Positions 46,300-58,387 of a stretch of DNA of 64,000 bases are shown piece after piece. The notes beneath the pieces were generated by a model that was given only the letters and a program-made list of their open reading frames with translations, was not told the DNA's origin and made no database searches. The DNA is taken from assembly GCA_036172665.1 (NCBI GenBank), contig CM069876.1, forward strand, positions 44,795,001-44,859,000, written 5' to 3'. A program made the translations under genes and the position numbers. The stretch comes from Prosopocoilus inquinatus. Lineage: Eukaryota; Arthropoda; Insecta; Coleoptera; Lucanidae. Position 1 is the stretch's first letter; each line of letters begins with the position of its first letter.

Positions 46300-47290
46300 T
46301 AATAAATTTTAAGTGACGTTTATGTGCGCTTGCGCTTTACAACTAACCACTCGGCGGCACTGATTTAAAAAAAAAAACTGACGTTTTAAATAAACTGTCA
46401 AAGTGACAGCTAACCTATACGTACCTTTATCAGTGAAAGTAAATGGATTGGATCATTGAACTAAAAGAAAATACACTCAAGGTCACATTAAGATACGCGC
46501 AGGTCGTAAAATATTTTTTCCCGTGTTAGTAAACGTTCAGCATTTTTTTTTAATAACAGAATAAATTAAATTAAGTGACGCTTTTAAACTGTCAAAGTGA
46601 CAGCTAACCTGTAAATTTCAAAACTGTCAAACTGTAATAACTACGAAGGGTATTAAACACACTCAAGGTCACATTAAGATACCCGGAAGAGGAAAAATAT
46701 TTTTCTTTGTATGTTAGTAAACTTCAACATTTTTTTTTATTAACAGAATTAATTAAATTAAGAGACTTTTTAAACTGTCTAAGTGACAGCTAACCTATAC
46801 GTACCTGTAAATGTCAAACTAACTGTCAAAGTGACAGCTAACCTGTGAATGTCCAAACTGTCATAACTATGAAGGGTATTAAACACACTCAAGGTCACAT
46901 TAAGATACTCGGAAGAGGAAAAATATTTTTCTTTGTATGTTAGTAAACTTCAACATTTTTTTTTAATAACAGAATTAATTAAATTAAGAGACTTTTTAAA
47001 CTGTCTAAGTGACAGCTAACCTATACGTACCTGTAAATGTCAAACTAACTGTCAAAGTGACAGCTAACCTGTGAACGTCAAAACTGTCAAACTGTCATAA
47101 CTACGAAGGGTATTAAACACACTCAAGGTCACATTAAGATACTTGGAAGACGCAAAATATTTTTATTTCTGTTTTAGTAAACTTCAAGGTTTTTTTTTTT
47201 AAATAACAGAATTAATTAAATTAAGTGACGTTTTTAAACTGTCAAAGTGACAGCTGACTTATACGTACCTTTATTTGCCAAACTGACTGA
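46300..47290. repeat. tandem array (about 226-bp unit) with CTGTCA-N3-TGACAG palindromes
   Basis: Units are recognisable by AATTAAATTAAG(A/T)GAC near 46312, 46574, 46761, 46987 and 47224. The spacing is 187-262 bp, with 226 bp between the best pair. Each contains CTGTCAAAGTGACAGCTAAC once or twice plus CACTCAAGGTCACATTAAGA. No coding. Confidence 0.8.
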
Positions 47291-48680
47291 ATCGGATCTA
47301 AACTGAACTAAACACTAAAATTAAAATTTAAAAAAAAAAAAACTCTCAAGGTCACCTTTAATAAGATTGATAATTTTTTTGTGTTAGTAAACTTATTACA
47401 ACATATTTTTTTAATAACAGTAAAGTTAAATTTAAATGTTTCTAGTTTGATGATGAAAGCAGACGCAGAATGAACGCGCTTCAAGTGCTCTGTAGAAGCT
47501 GTCAACTGTCAAACTAATATTTAAAAAAAAAAGAACATCGGTCTGCATTACCGACCGCGTTATGTACGTTCGTTTGGGAGTTCACGTCAACGTCTGCGAC
47601 GCGTTTAGAGCTCGTTAATTTTGCGTCCGCCTTAAATTACGTGGTAGCAGCGCTGATTTCAAAACTAACTGTCAAAGTGACTGCAAAAACTTTTAACTGT
47701 CAAATTGACAATCATAACAGCGGGCGTTTTTTGAACTAAATTCTACAGGAACGCTTTCAGACGTTGAGATGATCCTTTTTTTTTACTTAAAAAAAGGTTA
47801 TATAAGTTTTAATATTTCTTTTGTAGCGAAATTCAAGGCGATAGTAAACGTAAATGCATTTGTTTTTCTTTAATGATGAGCCACATGGCAGCACCGATCT
47901 CAAAACAACAACCCAACGTCGAACCGTCAAAGTGACAGCTAACGCACATACGCTTTGAACTGTCAAACTGTTACGTTTTCACGACGGCCATTTATTCAAC
48001 TAAATTAAACACGAATGTGTTACTTACCTTTTACAACTTCTATTTAAAACAAATAATCGAATTTTCACAACTGTCAACATGACAGTTAAAGCTCAAACTT
48101 CATTCAACTGACTCTCAAACTGACAGTTGTAACAGCAGACGTTGATCGAACTAAATAAGAAGAACATAAAGCGACATAAATCGTTAGGGGTTTGTGCCCT
48201 ATAATAAATCATAATGTGGTAACGCTGATTTAAAAACAAACAAAAAAATTGGTCTTCGATCTGTCAAAATGACAGCTAACCTCAACTTCAAAATCACAAT
48301 TATAACAATAACGTGTTTTTTTTTACTAAATTAGACAAACGCCCATTGGAATACCGATAGGCTCTAGAATATTAATTATTTCGTTGAATTTATCAAAAGA
48401 AAAAATGTAAGTAGCGATATCCTGCGATCGCTTTTTGACCTTGACATTTATCAATAATAAGACTTGGAACGTATCAGGCATTGCTATGGTTGCATAGTAT
48501 GAGGCGCCAAGGTATAATAGTAGGAATTGTACTCGTAGCTATGGCAACGTCTGAAATATCCGAACTCTGTTAATAACTCGCTTCATTTTCTTCACGCTCG
48601 ACCTTGACATCCATCATACCAAATAAAAAACGCAAGCAACCTGACAAAGGATAATCTAACCAGCTATTGGACAGAAAAAC
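47291..48680. other. gene-poor stretch with dispersed palindromes and a SINE-like piece
   Basis: Further CTGTCA-N3-TGACAG sites at 48071 and 48261, with variants near 47669 and 47934. A minus-strand SINE-like fragment (ATCCTGCGATCGCTTTTTGA) lies at about 48410-48460. No gene. Confidence 0.5.
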
Positions 48681-48745
48681 GTATACGCAAAGCTTATAGC
48701 CGGTATGTGTCACCGAATGCCTCGTATAATTGTTAAAGTGACGGA
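48681..48745 (-). pseudogene. zinc-finger relic
   Basis: The minus strand reads NYTRHSVTHTGYKLCVYVF: histidine pair, TG-K linker and start of the next finger. Confidence 0.5.
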
Positions 48746-49101
48746 CATGATATGGGAATCACTGAAATGTCAAACAATAATAACTGGAGATTTAAGTAAA
48801 ATATTTTCATTTATTAGGGAATGTGAAATGTACAAAGTGACTTATTACTAGAGCACGGAAAAAATGCATTTGAATCCGGGCTCTACTTATACTCATAGTC
48901 ATCGATCTATCCGCAAAAGATAAGGAAATAAAAAAAAATATTATCGTAATCAATCCTAAATTAATAACAAAATAAAAATTAGTTGCCCATAATTATCAAT
49001 AATTTTAAAAAAAATTCCAGCGAATCATAAATTTAAAAAAAATTATTTAATTTTACGACGTTTAAAAATATTATTTAAATAACCATCCGAAACCTGTCAC
49101 A

Positions 49102-49175
49102 AAACACGCTTTCAAATTCAAAGAGCACGTCAAGACGCACACCGGCGATAAACAACTAACATGTATTCCACAAAA
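49102..49175 (+). pseudogene. plus-strand zinc-finger relic
   Basis: The plus strand reads KHAFKFKEHVKTHTGDKQL, then TC. It is the only finger remnant oriented opposite to the cluster. A minus-strand relic (HVV-stop-HTDEK) lies close by at about 49255-49300. Confidence 0.5.
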
Positions 49176-49442
49176 TTCCACTCGTTTTTAAAACGTATCA
49201 TCTTGCTTTTGTTTCATCGTGATTCAAACGATTTACATTTGCGGTCATAAAATTACCAAATCACTTATTTTTCGTCGGTATGTTACACCACATGTTGATA
49301 ATTTATTAAAAAAAATCTGCAACTGAAAAATTTACTATTTTTTTTTTTAATAAAATTAATAAACCAGACGGAATTTAATACAAAGTGCTTGCAAATATTT
49401 TCATCTAAAAGTAAAATAAAATATATAACATGGACTTACTAA

Positions 49443-50787
49443 TTATGATGATGACAGTTTGATGTCGTCGGTGTGTTGCTTGAGCACGTGCCTCTTTAAT
49501 GTCGAGTGCCAAGCGGTACTGTAATCGCAGAGTTCACACTTGAGCGGTTTCTCACCGGTGTGTCGCATGTGATGCTTCTTTAACTGCGAGGAAAAATCGC
49601 AGCGGTAATCGCAAAAGTCGCACTTGAACGCTTTCTCCGGCTTCACGTCCATGTGCTTAACCATGTGACTCTTGAAAACCTGTGGGTACCTAAACTTTTC
49701 GCCGCAAGTACCGCACTCGTACCGTTTCTCGTCGGTGTGCGTCGCCTGGTGTATTCGTAAGTTGCTGGCTTTTCGAGTTTTGTATTCGCAAAGGTTACAC
49801 GCGAGAAGCTTTTCGCCGGCAAACATTTTTACAGTTTTTTCATCGGCATGTGTCATAATATGCTGCTTCATACCTCCGTGCTTCGCTGCTGCATGCGTCG
49901 CCTCGTGCTTTTTTAAAAGTGCCGGCAGAACACACTTGTAATTGCAGAAGGTGCACTTGAGTTTTTTGATGTCGTGCGTTGCCAAGTGTGCCTTTAAATG
50001 GGAACGGTACCTGCAACGGTAATCGCAGGTGGCGCACTTAAGCGGCTTCTCGACGTGCACTTTCATGTGCCTGTTCAAAAATTTCGACGAGGTAGACGCA
50101 TAACCGCAGACGCCGCATTTGAACGAGCTCGTGTGTTTCAACATGTGCGTTCTCAAATGGCAACGTCGCACGCACGTGTACTCGCACAGAGTACACTTCA
50201 GGAGCTTTTCGCCGTCGTGTCTTATGTAATGCTTGCGCAAACACTCGCGCGATCTGCACCTGTACTCGCAGAGACTGCACGTTAACGGTTTCTCACCGGT
50301 ATGCGTCAGCATGTGATCCTGTAAATACGATTTTCTTCTGCATTTGAAGTCGCAGGCGTCACACGCGTAAGGTTTTTCGTCGGTGTGCGTCATCACGTGC
50401 CGCTTTAAGCGGTTGGCAACTTTGGTTTTGTAATCGCAAGCGCCGCATTCGAACCAATCTTCCGCGTGTCTCATCCGGTGTATTTTTAGCGCGGTGCGGG
50501 TCCGGGCTCCGTACTCGCAGTCGCTGCGACCGCATTTAAACGGTTTCTCGTCGGTGTGCGTCAGCACGTGCGCTTTCAAATTGTGCTTCGTCCTGAACCT
50601 GCGTTCGCATATGTTGCACGTGTACGGTTTCTCACCGGTGTGCGTCGCCACGTGAGCTTTTAATTTGGACGACTTGTCGCACTCGTAATTGCAGACGACG
50701 CATCTGAGCAGGTTTTCGCTCTTCAGTTGTTCCTCGACGCGGGTCAGAACGACGGCGCAACTCTTACGAAAGATAGTTTCTTTGCAT
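49443..50787 (-). CDS. ZF-exon 10: fourteen C2H2 fingers, most diverged array
   Basis: The acceptor TTTTTTTCAG (AG 50789-50788, phase 2) leads into CKETIFRKSCAVVLTRVEEQ. This leader is shortened at its start but keeps the IFRK core. Fingers begin at LRCVVCNYEC. Finger 3 has four residues between cysteines (CGRSDC). After finger 10 a partial finger survives as KHGGMKQHIMTHADEK, and finger 14 has four residues between its histidines. The end is VLKQHTDDIKLSSS. Codons are visibly GC-richer than in exons 1-7. Predicted nuclear DNA-binding segment; probably an older member of the cluster. Confidence 0.87.
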
Positions 50788-51335
50788 CTGAAAAAAATTA
50801 AGCGCCAGTTATACGTACTTATAAGCCCAATTACAAGTTGGATAACTTAACTGTAGGAAAAGATTAACTAAAGAGCCGATAACTTAGGAGAACAGCAACT
50901 GCAAGGTGCGCAATTTTTTTTTTTAATTATGTTTTCAGTAACGATGCCATACAACTGAAAGATATGTTATTTTGTTAATATACAGGCTGTTCGTATTTCC
51001 GGAATTATACAGGCTGTTTCCAGTATGGGTGCCATACAATTACATAGCAGGTTCTTCATAGGAGAAGAGACTTAAGAGTAGCGTGTATCCGACTGACGTC
51101 GAGATCCATATACAGAGTGTTAAAAATTTCGCTAAAATTTAACAGCTCGTGTTTGTCAATCATTTTCTATACACCTCCACCAAATTGCACAATTTTCACC
51201 GCATCACTATTTAAAAAGAAACAACATACTTACATAGGCGTGTTAGGAATTTTTTTTTTGGGGAGCGCTTTTTTCTTTGTTTTAATCGCTTATTAAAAGT
51301 TATGATTTTGTAATCAAATTACATCACCAGAATGT
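50788..51335. other. intron/intergenic, no gene seen
   Basis: Contains TACAGGCTGTT strings (about 50980-51020) reminiscent of palindromic element ends, but no complete element. Confidence 0.4.
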
Positions 51336-51500
51336 ATCATCTGATGTAGATTTAAAGAGCTGTGCAGCGCCGTTTTTCACCGGTACGAAGTGAACGACGC
51401 CGCGTAAAAGTCGCGTACGTTTGAATGGTTTCTCAGCGGTGTGTATCGTCAAATGTTTTTCCAAAATCCTAGACGTGTTGCGACCGACCCCCTTGTTTGC
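51336..51500 (-). pseudogene. zinc-finger relic (about two fingers)
   Basis: The minus strand reads SRILEKHLTIHTAEKPFKRT and then, after frameshifts, TGEKRRCTAL and SSLNLHQMIHSGDV. Cysteines are lost. Confidence 0.7.
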
Positions 51501-52753
51501 GGTCGTTCTTCGCAGCAAATAAAAAAAAAACATTGCACGAAAAAAGTATTGAAAAATAAAACAAAAGCTAACATTAAGATAAAAAACATCACAAAAGAAA
51601 CAATTTAGTTTTTGTAAAAAAAAAGGGAGATTAGAAAAACGACTTGAAATGTAAATACTTGCGATCTTTATTCAAGTTCAAGGTCGTCGTACAGTTTGAT
51701 AATATAAACAGGTTACATTGCAATGAAAAATGAAATAATTCGGGAATTAATTTTTTGCATACTTTCGCTTTTCTTGATGGGAATATTTAAATATTTTCTG
51801 AAATGTAAGAAAGCCTGTAAAAATGTCAGAAAATAATCAAGATGCAGATACCTACTCTCTCTCGCTCTCTATCTCTCTCTCGCACACTCACTTTCATATT
51901 ATTTTAATTTCAGTAAAAAGTTGGAACCGTGGTGGAGTTAACTATTATCCCACGAGATTTTTTTGTATTCCACCACGGCATACAACAAAATCACTTTCTT
52001 AATTAATTAAATCCGACCGAAATTAAAGTCTTTTCTTGTCCATGTTCTACCTAACATGTGATCATGAAGTCACCTCAACCCATTAGGAGTTGGATGCAAA
52101 AACGCAAGTCTTTTCTTAAAGTACTTTGACACGTGACATAGTTTTTTAATTAACGTATCCAGATCAATGTTATTAATAATAATAAAAAATATATAAAAAA
52201 AACAGATGAAAGTTAGCTAGGAGGGCACAGTTTAACACCTTAAAGCTTGATCCTTACGATTAACGAGAGACGGCTTGGAATAAAAACTCACTTCAAATTT
52301 AGCGCCGAAAACTTCTGGTTCGACAAAATACACATAGATGGCGCTGGCGGAACTCGATTTTCGAAAACTTGAAAATTCCAAATAATTATCGCAAAAAACT
52401 GAAAATCGCTATTTTCTTTAATGTCTAATATCTTTATAATTATAACTTATAAGGATATGAAAAAAAGTTTGATATAAAAGTTACTATGTTTGATAAGATA
52501 CAGCTAAAAGTTACAAAACGTCAACTTCGGTCATTATTATTCATTTAACTTTTAGCTAAAACTCTTTTTAAATTAAACTCACTATAACAGCTCTACCTTC
52601 GATGTTCTCACTTTTTATTAAAAACTCGGAAACTCGGAAAATAAATTCTTTCCTGTTACCCCTTAATAAATAATTCTTGATTTTATTTCATTTTTTTATT
52701 TTTGGATAGTTCTTCCTCGTGAAAACTGCAGAGGATATGAAACAAATAAAAAA
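51501..52753. other. gene-poor stretch with a CT microsatellite
   Basis: A CTCTCTCT-type microsatellite lies at about 51856-51890. A short inverted pair, CCGTGGTGGA and TCCACCACGG, lies at 51928-51978. No gene. Confidence 0.45.
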
Positions 52754-52912
52754 GCTTTTTAAAAACGAACTAAAAAAGTAATTTATTGACTTACATGACG
52801 ACAAATATAATTATATTTGAGAAACGTATAATTATAAATAAAATATAATTATATTTGCGAAACGTCGAGTAAGTCAATAAATTACTCTTTTAACTCGTTT
52901 TTAAAAAGTTTT
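52754..52912. repeat. hairpin-forming foldback element
   Basis: CTTTTTAAAAACGAACT and GTAATTTATTGACTTAC return inverted as GTAAGTCAATAAATTAC and CTCGTTTTTAAAAAG, with an AT-rich centre. Confidence 0.75.
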
Positions 52913-53039
52913 TTTTTAATTTGTTTCACAACCTCTTCATATTTTTAATTACAAACCGGTCGTATTTTGTCTCTACTCGCTTCAGATTGAATACACTTTA
53001 ATTTTATTTATTTAATTACCAGTTTGATTCCCTCTTTTG

Positions 53040-53900
53040 TTCAAACTTTCGGTTAAAAATTTGTCAGTGCTCTCAATCCGATTTGATTTTGGTGTTAAAG
53101 AATTTTTATTTTCGTCTTATGTTCATCACCGATCGTCATTCGTTTTTTCTTTTTTATTATTTACTTACTTGACTTTATTTAATTCAATTTTTAATATTTT
53201 TAACAAAATCAGTTGGTCTTCCTTTGTTTCTTGTCTTATTCGAGTTCAATTTATCGTTTTTAATTTCTTTGATTATGTATTTGACGTGATTTTACTTTTA
53301 ATTATCAATTAATCATCTTTTGTTTTTATTATTTCCTGGATTTGATTTTTTTAATATATTAATTTCGTCGATTGATCGGTTCACTTTTATGCAATTTGAT
53401 TTTTGATTATAATAAAATTCGTCAATTTTTACATGAAACTAACTTTTCGTTATCGTTTTATATAATTTTTATATTCGTCTATCAATCGATAATCTTGTTC
53501 TTTTTTCTGTTATTTGAAATGTTTTTTTTTTTTTTTTAATATACCTGATTTGAGTTTGTTTTATTTCACAGTGTAATTTTATTTATTTTTGTCTTCCATT
53601 CGATTTGACTTTATTTTATTTTGTTAATTATTTGTCTTTCTTTTTTAATATTTACCGATTAAATTTTTGGTTGTCAATTTTTATATTCATTTGACTTTAT
53701 TGTTAGTTTTACACATTTTTAATTTCTTCCCGTTTTCATCGACGATCGTGTTTTGCTTTTGTTGTATTAATTTGATGGTATTCTATTATTATTTTGATAA
53801 TTATTTGAGTTTTTTTTTTGTTTGCCATAAACTGACTTTTTTTAATTTTTATATCATTAAGACATTAGATACACTTTTTGACGAGTTAATTTTTTCTAAA
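53040..53900. repeat. T-rich tandem array, inverted relative of 8690-9300
   Basis: Loose repeats with GATTTGA(T/C)TTT, CGATCG- and CGATTGATCG-type strings in T-rich filler. These are the reverse complement of the motifs at 8690-9300. The plus-strand ORFs are compositional. Confidence 0.5.
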
Positions 53901-54210
53901 AATTTTGGCGAATGCAATATATAACATAACTAAACAAAAAGTCATCGAGAATTGTGCTTCTAGTTCTCGTAATAACGAAAATTCATCGCCGTTTCATAAT
54001 TTCAGAAGGAAACCCACTGCTCAGTATTAAAACACTGGCATAAATAAATTAATAAAGTTCAAAATTGTTCTTATTGATCGTATCGAAATTAAATTCATTA
54101 AATTCAAGGAAGAAGGAATATTTGCACCGAAAAGGGAATTTTTCATCAACTTGTAGGGAATTCTAAAGCAAAAGGTTGGCAACACTGGTTACCAATCCCG
54201 CCATAATAGC

Positions 54211-54502
54211 TGCTTCCTTTTGCTTAAAAGTTTGAATCTGGTTTCGAATAGTTTGAATCTAGATTCCGTAGTTGCTGCAATGAAACACTTCAGATTTGAA
54301 CTACTGATTGACAGTTCGCCTGCAAATAACTGCGATTCAATCCAAACGAAATATAAAAATAGTTCGATTCGAAAGGAAAAGGGGATTATCCATTTGGACT
54401 GAATTTTCAAGGAGAGCGGGGATTAATCCGTTTGCAAAAGAATGTCGGTCTTTGAATCAAAACGAGTTTGGACCATGTTTTTGTAAACGAAAGAAAGCAC
54501 CT
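54211..54502. mobile_element. MITE, GTGCTTTC family, copy 1
   Basis: The left end TGCTTCCTTTTGCTTAAAAG and the right end GTAAACGAAAGAAAGCACCT are imperfect inverted repeats. Related copies lie at 58156-58387 and 60680-60912. Confidence 0.6.
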
Positions 54503-56497
54503 AATAATACTGGCTCTGAACTCTGAACAATTTAAGAAGGAAACAGTGCCGTAACTTCAGTTTGTACACCGTCTCTTCACATAAGGAACAGCTCCCGGGG
54601 GCTTAAGCTACATGTTTCTTTCGACAAGAATGCCATTGAAGAAGCTACTCTTAGCTGCTTCATGCTTTAAGGCCTGGGGCTTCACAAGTGTGAATAGAAA
54701 TCGGCTAATTGTGGCATACTGGCGTATCTGGAGATTTCAGGGTGCACTAACTGAGAAAGTGTGCGCTGGTGACTACCAACTGATGCGAGACGACAAATTC
54801 ACACCGATAATCCTGGCCTTTAAAGTGAGCACTCCATTCCATGCCACAGTACCTATCTTACATAATAAAACATTAAAAACGTACATACCCTTCGACTAAA
54901 GTTGAGGAGGAGGAAAATTGAAAAACCTAACCTTAACATTTGAAGTGAAGCGCTCGCACGTTTTCACCGTAGGTAAACAATCTGGAATCTGGCAAATCCT
55001 CTTATTTTCAGGAATGTTTCTCTTCGAAATGACCTCGTTTACGGTTCTTGCATACAATTAGCCGCATTTTCGTGCACATTACACAACTACACCGTAGGTT
55101 ACGTCGCATATTTTGGTGAATTCCGCGCATATTTCTTCGAACGGGCGTCGATTTCGAGCTTCGGTTTAAAAGAACGTTTGTAAACGACGTAATTATGTTG
55201 CTTCTTGGCATGTTTTCACACGCTGGGGAACTTTGAACTTTATCAAATTTTCGAGGTTAAACGTCAATTGCCAACCGCTGATAAGACGAACTTCAAGTGA
55301 GTGGCTGTTGTTATCACATTGTTATCAAGGTCAAGGTAGCCAACCGTTGAGTATTTTAATCACTAAGAAAAGCATAGGTGAATTTGAAATTTGAAACTAG
55401 AAACAAATGACGGCAGCAAGACAAAATTAAAAAGCAAACTTAAAACAATAACTATCGCGTTATATTTATAAAATATTATTATAAAAGCAAAACTTTTGAA
55501 AAATTTAACCAAACTTACACATCTCTCTCTATTTAATAATAATTTTTTCTTTCAGTTTCTTTTTCTTATGTTTATTAAGTGCCATCTCGGGATAATACGG
55601 TTTTTAGCGTCAATATAGAATTTCTTTTAAACTAAAAGAGATAGAAAAATACTTCGAAATTTGATAGGTTGGTAACACTGCTTCTGGTTCCTGCCATATG
55701 CATTAAAGTGCCAGATTAGGTTGTATTAATATTTTCTTCGTTTGTTTTAACATTTAATTGCATAAAGATTTTTATAAATTTTGCTCTGTACGTTAATCAA
55801 TTTTTTTTTTATTGTTTTGTTGTAATCGTGGTTTTAAATTCACCTCCTATTTAAAATTACCTGATTAATTTAGGGAATTCTAGGGAAATACTCTATGTCA
55901 AAAAAGGAATTTTTGGTCAATTTGATTGGCAACACTGCCTATAACCAAGGTGGCTTCCGTTCTCGTTTAATTTAAGTCGAGTTTCCTTCGGAGCATGCGC
56001 TGAAAGTAAATAGAAGTGAATCAAACACCGTACTTGCATCCTAACCTCTGACTTAACATTTTTCGGGTTGATATAATTCAAGGACCAGTTCAGAATCGAA
56101 ACTGAATATCTTAACTTTATGTAACAGAAATGACAACTGTCAAAAAATTTTAGGTTAAGGAAAAAACCCACAACTAGCGCTCATAGAGTACAATGAACTG
56201 CACGTTTAGGGCCGGTTTCTTATTCACAAGTTAACTTTAAGTTAACTTTAACCTTCAGTGTATTGCCATGGAAACAATTGTCTTCGTACTTGTTACCGTG
56301 GAAATAAACCGGGAGTTAAGGTTAACCTGCGATTTGTAAACCGGACCTTAACGTCATCCGTGCCAGTTAGAAGCAACGTTGCCAACTGTGATAAAAATGT
56401 AGTATTTGAGGTGCAATCAGGGTATTGGCCCTCATAAAATGACGCAGAGATTAAGAAAACGCGGTTTTATATTAGATGATTTCCTCGCTTTCAATTG
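54503..56497. other. gene-poor stretch, two unrecognised ORFs
   Basis: A 95-codon plus-strand frame (54612-54899) has ordinary base composition but no recognisable domain. A minus-strand frame at 55008-55211 is listed separately. TTGGCAACACTG-type strings near 54175, 55670 and 55930 resemble element ends. Confidence 0.35.
55008..55211 (-). other. unrecognised 67-codon ORF with a loose C2H2-like pattern
   Basis: Starts at a true ATG. It is basic (RRNMRGIHQNMRRNL) and ends with C-x2-C-x14-H-x4-H, which is outside the usual C2H2 spacing. It lies in the same orientation as the cluster, between exons 10 and 11. A weak donor-like GTGTAG after AACCTACG would leave a phase-2 end. It could be chance, an old finger, or a 5' exon. 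Confidence 0.2.
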
Positions 56498-57668
56498 TTA
56501 TTCCTTTCTATGTGTAAGCATATGTCTTTTTAAGCTGTTAGAAATTGCCGTTCTATATTCACAGATGTTACATTTATGTGGCTTCTCGCCGCTATGTACC
56601 AACTGGTGGCTTCGCAAATACCTGCGTTTTGTGGTAACGTAATCGCATTCGCCGCATTTCAACAGTTTCTCGTCGGTGTGTGTCAAAACGTGTCTTTTTA
56701 AAACGTGCGAAGTCCTACACCTAAAATCGCACACGTTACATTTCAATAGCATTTCGGTGTGCGTCAGTAAGTGTTGATTTAAAATTGCGCGTCGTCTGCA
56801 ACCGAAATCGCATTTGTCGCACTTAAACGGTTTCTCGTCATTGTGTATCATTAAGTGCTGACGTAAATATTCACGCACGCTGCACCTGTAATCGCACTTG
56901 CCGCACTCGAACGGTTTCTCATCGGTGTGCGTCAGGATGTGTCTCTTTAAATTCTGCGAAGTCCTGCACCTAAAATCGCACGCGTTGCATTGCAAAGGCT
57001 TTTCGTTATTGTGCGTCCTTAAGTGACGACTTAAGTTTCCTTGCTCCTTGCACCTGTAATCGCACTCGCTGCACTTAAACGGCTTTTCATCGGTGTGCGT
57101 CAAAATGTGGCGTTTCAAATTCTGCGAAGTTCTACATCGAAAATCGCACGCGCTACATTTGAAACGCTTTTCGTTTTTGTGCGTCGCCAAATGTCGGCTT
57201 AACCTTCCGCGCTCGTTGCACCTGTAATCGCACTCGGTGCACTCGAAAGGTTTTTCGTCGGTGTGCGCCCCCGAAATGTGCCGCTTTAAATTCTGCGAAC
57301 TGCTGCATTTAAAATCACAAATGTTACATTCGAAGGGCTTCTCGTTGGTGTGCACTATTGAATGCTGGCGTAAGTTTCCGCGCACTTTACACCTGTAATC
57401 GCACTCGCCGCACTTGAACGGTTTCTCGTCGGTGTGCGTCGATGCGTGTGCTTTCAAAGCATGCGGGTGCGCACTTTTAAAATCGCACACGTCACATTTG
57501 AATGGTTTCTCGCCGGTATGTTTCAGGACGTGAATTTCTAACTTCCTTTGATTTGCATACTTGCCGTCGCAAATTTTGCATGAGTACCGGTTTTCGAGAT
57601 TGTGGTGCAGTTCAGAAGGACTCGAGACATGAAATACATTTTCAAAGTCAGTTTTAGTGATGCGCCTC
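56498..57668 (-). CDS. ZF-exon 11: thirteen C2H2 fingers
   Basis: The acceptor TTTGTTTCAG (AG 57670-57669, phase 2) leads into RRITKTDFENVFHVSSPSEL. The start of the leader is kept, but the FRKRCVIVL core is lost. Thirteen fingers run from YSCKICDGKY to HKCNICEYRT, with HTDEKP linkers prevailing. Finger 4 has one extra residue between its histidines, and finger 10 lacks the normal linker (THTEML). The terminus SLKRHMLTHRKE resembles those of exons 8 and 12. The frame is open from acceptor to stop without an initiator ATG. The last four fingers are collinear with those of exon 12, including the EM linker, so these two exons are sisters. Confidence 0.88.
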
Positions 57669-58155
57669 CTGAAACAAAAATTACTGAAAGTTAGAAACGA
57701 GAAACAGAAACAAAATTAAATAAGAAGTTAACAGACAGAGAAAAATTGACAGTTTTTTTTCTTCGTTATTCTTTAATCACAAGGATGTAATGTCCATAAT
57801 TGTCTAATAAATCAAAAATGACACCTTTAAATTCTTCAATTAAAAAAATTCTGAGGAAAACACTTTATTAAAACAAAAGAAAAATTTCATTTAAAACGCG
57901 CCAGCGTAGGCGCCATGTTTACGTGACGTCATACCACTTGTTTAGCATGCGAATCTTGAATTGTACCTCAGCCAAGGCATAAGCTCCTGTATTCAACAAT
58001 GGTTTTCTTTGTGTACGTAACGTATGCAACCAACAATACAAGGCGAGTAACGTCATGAGTCGCGACTGTCACGAGTCTCATCGAAAAAAGTGTTAACAAT
58101 CTTGAATATAGCATCAAAAACCATCACTGTTTGTTTCCCTAGAGATGTCTACTTT
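57669..58155. other. intron/intergenic, no gene seen
   Basis: AT-rich, with no repeat or gene recognised apart from the intron side of exon 11. Confidence 0.4.
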
Positions 58156-58387
58156 AGGTGCTTTCTTTGGCTTAAACGTTTGAATCGTGTTTCGAATAAT
58201 TTGCACCTGAATTTCGTAATTGTTGCAACAAAACACCTCACTTGAATTTTTGATCAACAGTTCATTTGTAAATAACCACAATTCAATCCAAACAAGTTTT
58301 AAAAATAGAGAGATTCCAAGAAAAAAATGTCTGTTTTTAAATCAAAACACGTTTGGATCACGATTTCGTGAGCGAAAGAAAGCACTT
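58156..58387. mobile_element. MITE, GTGCTTTC family, copy 2
   Basis: AGGTGCTTTCTTTGGCTTAA at the left and GTGAGCGAAAGAAAGCACTT at the right, about 232 bp long. Nearly the reverse complement of copy 3. Confidence 0.75.

Noticed and set aside
54612..54899. 95-codon plus-strand ORF as a gene
   Set aside because: No recognisable domain, no second exon and no family support; left as unrecognised.
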